Assembly: GCF_000166355.1 (NCBI RefSeq)
Contig: NC_014652.1
Location: 1,375,001-1,439,000, forward strand
DNA from: Caldicellulosiruptor hydrothermalis 108
Lineage (GTDB): Bacteria > Bacillota > Thermoanaerobacteria > Caldicellulosiruptorales > Caldicellulosiruptoraceae
Length of the DNA stretch: 64,000 nucleotides
Direction: 5' to 3'
Position 1 is the stretch's first letter. Each line of letters starts with the position of its first letter. The position numbers were made by a program, and so were the translations under genes. Below are positions 62,800 to 64,000 of the stretch, in pieces. Under the pieces are notes generated by a model. That model worked only from the letters and a program-made list of their open reading frames with translations, ran no database searches and was not told the DNA's origin.

Positions 62800-63222
62800 T
62801 TATATAACCCTGTGACCAAGTCCTATTGCCACCTCATTTAAATGTAAAAGTCCTATCCCAAAAAATATGGCAACTGCAACATGCTCTTCAAACCTTGCAA
62901 TGCCAATCTTTCCACCCACATTAAGGCCAATTGCTTTTTGCATAATTTGAGATATCGCTTCTCTTGTTGCTCCTGCAACAGCGCCTTCCTCTTGATGTAC
63001 CTCGTTTATAACACCTTCTCTTTTGGCAGCAACAACTGCTCTTTCAACAATTTTCATAACAGAGGTTATAAACTCTCCACCAAAATCTACTGCCGCACAT
63101 CTTATTCCTACTTTAGAAAAATCTTCTTGAATCTTCTTTTCTTCTTGTCTGTTCTGGCTCAAGGCCATCAAAATAGCTGCTCTTGAAACGTCCTTGCTAC
63201 CAAACTCCTTTTTTTCCACCAC
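62800..63222 (-). CDS. HutP-like RNA-binding regulator
   Basis: 140 residues. C-terminal HLNEVAIGLGHRVI and the GKIGIARFEEHVAVAIFFG stretch resemble HutP, the histidine-dependent antiterminator of Bacillus. No hut genes are nearby; it sits between aroH and a histidine phosphatase. Either it regulates an unlinked target or it is a paralogue with another role. Confidence 0.7.
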   Translation of the reverse strand: MVEKKEFGSKDVSRAAILMALSQNRQEEKKIQEDFSKVGIRCAAVDFGGEFITSVMKIVERAVVAAKREGVINEVHQEEGAVAGATREAISQIMQKAIGLNVGGKIGIARFEEHVAVAIFFGIGLLHLNEVAIGLGHRVI

Positions 63223-63243
63223 TTTATATACCCCACTTTTTAT

Positions 63244-63873
63244 TTAAATTATTGGACGAACTTGTTCTGATGTTAAATGAGACATATCATTAAGAAGACT
63301 TAACATTGTCCTTTCTCCTTTTATATCAACAATACTCAAACTTGCATTCCCAATCCAGCACTTTTTGTAAAAATCAAGAGGAAGGTTCAAAAGATATATG
63401 ATTGAAAGTTTTACTATCCCACCGTGAGTAACAACTACAATATTACTAAAATTCTTTTGCAAAATATCATCAAAAAAACTTTTAACTCTTCTCATAACAA
63501 CATGCAAATTGCCTTCACCTGGGAATATGGCCTTATCGGGATTGTCTTTCCACATCAAGTATGTCTGAGAGTATTTCTTTTCAAGCTCATCAAAGCTCAA
63601 CCCTTCCCACTCGCCAAAATTTATCTCATTGAGTTTTTCAGAAGTTTCAAATAAAGTCTGGGGATGATAAGATTTTATATAACTTGCCGTAGTATAAGCC
63701 CTTTTTAATGTACTTGAAAATATTATATCAATCTTTTTATTTTTAAGCCTCTCAGCAATCTTTTTTGCCTGTTCAATACCAGTTGAATTGAGTTCTGTAT
63801 CGATTGAACCCTGAACAAGGTTGAGCTTATTCCAGTCGGTCTCACCATGTCTTACTAAATAAATTCTTTTCAA
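63244..63873 (-). CDS. Histidine phosphatase family protein
   Basis: 209 residues. Catalytic YLVRHGETDWNKLN at residues 4-17 and the second His in VVVTHGGIVKLSII near 150. Broad family: phosphoglycerate mutase, alpha-ribazole phosphatase or sugar phosphatase. TTG start at 63873, 7 bases after AGGTG. Confidence 0.85.
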   Translation of the reverse strand: MKRIYLVRHGETDWNKLNLVQGSIDTELNSTGIEQAKKIAERLKNKKIDIIFSSTLKRAYTTASYIKSYHPQTLFETSEKLNEINFGEWEGLSFDELEKKYSQTYLMWKDNPDKAIFPGEGNLHVVMRRVKSFFDDILQKNFSNIVVVTHGGIVKLSIIYLLNLPLDFYKKCWIGNASLSIVDIKGERTMLSLLNDMSHLTSEQVRPII

Positions 63874-63879
63874 GCTGCA

Positions 63880-64000
63880 TCACCTGTTTTCCTTTTCATA
63901 GACCTGAAACTCGTCCCATATTTCTTCAAGTTTTTCAAGTGTCTTTGCAACCTCTTCTTTTTTTCTAAGACCTGTCGCAACAATTAATGCGTTTATTACA
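63880..64000 (-). CDS. 3' end of an unidentified gene cut by the window edge
   Basis: The last 39 codons are visible, reading NALIVATGLRKKEEVAKTLE near the start of the visible part and ending VYEKENR before a TGA at 63880. It ends 6 bases before the phosphatase start, so it is co-transcribed. Too little is seen to name it; the fold could be an ACT-like or similar C-terminal domain. Confidence 0.5.
   Translation of the reverse strand, partial: VINALIVATGLRKKEEVAKTLEKLEEIWDEFQVYEKENR

Noticed and set aside
1-64000. CRISPR arrays, tRNA and rRNA genes
   Set aside because: I looked for regularly spaced direct repeats and for conserved tRNA arms (GGTTCRANNCC) and saw none that hold up.

Overview
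The window looks like a chromosomal segment of a low-GC, thermophilic, anaerobic Firmicute. Gene content and order point to Caldicellulosiruptor or a close relative; this is inferred from gene families and codon style, with no database search. Clostridial marks include spo0A, spoIVB and a spoVB-like gene, an IspH-ribosomal protein S1 fusion, a PyrR-controlled pyr operon, frequent TTG/GTG starts and strong GGAGG-type ribosome binding sites. I saw no tRNA, rRNA or CRISPR array.

Layout. 1-504 is the edge of a pyruvate-kinase-C-domain-like gene. 604-5340 is a complete branched-chain amino-acid ABC transporter operon (livJ-livH-livM-livG-livF). 5370-5768 is a small zinc-ribbon membrane protein. 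5883-17414 is the pyrimidine operon, on the minus strand, in the order pyrR, uraA, pyrB, pyrC, pyrF, carB, pyrK, pyrD, a histidine phosphatase, pyrE. It has a PyrR-type attenuator in its leader and a second terminator-like hairpin between uraA and pyrB; carA is absent. 17440-21666 holds rluD, an insertion sequence, lspA, a yteA-like zinc-finger gene and a DUF5665 gene; the insertion sequence separates lspA from rluD. 21767-23577 is a methylthioadenosine salvage pair (mtnP, mtnA).

23.6-36.6 kb is an accessory island and the most unusual part of the window. It contains a BlaI-type repressor, an M56 (BlaR1/MecR1-type) membrane peptidase, three exported cysteine hydrolases of different families (Amidase_6, NlpC/P60, C39), two paralogous membrane-anchored proteins of likely beta-propeller fold, a third such protein, a lipoprotein, one orphan exported protein, a decayed IS256 element and a truncated second copy of blaI with its promoter. 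The extracytoplasmic domain of the M56 sensor is nearly the same as the N-terminal domain of the adjacent secreted amidase. Operator-like TACA/TGTA palindromes overlap at least four promoters here, two of them with identical geometry. Together these suggest a BlaI-controlled envelope-sensing and hydrolase regulon, partly decayed: the C39 gene has an amber codon and one blaI copy is deleted.

36.7-64 kb is conserved housekeeping DNA, all on the minus strand: aroB; ileS, divIVA, ylmH, yggT, sepF, yggS; an EndoQ-like PHP gene, a Nudix gene, a DUF3866 gene, rnhA, proC and a spoVB-like gene; spo0A (with a sigma-H-like promoter), spoIVB, recN, argR, nadK; hinT, alaS, an AI-2E family permease, a 53-residue small ORF and a PRC-barrel gene; ispH-rpsA, plsC, cmk, aroH, a HutP-like gene, a second histidine phosphatase, and a gene cut by the window edge.
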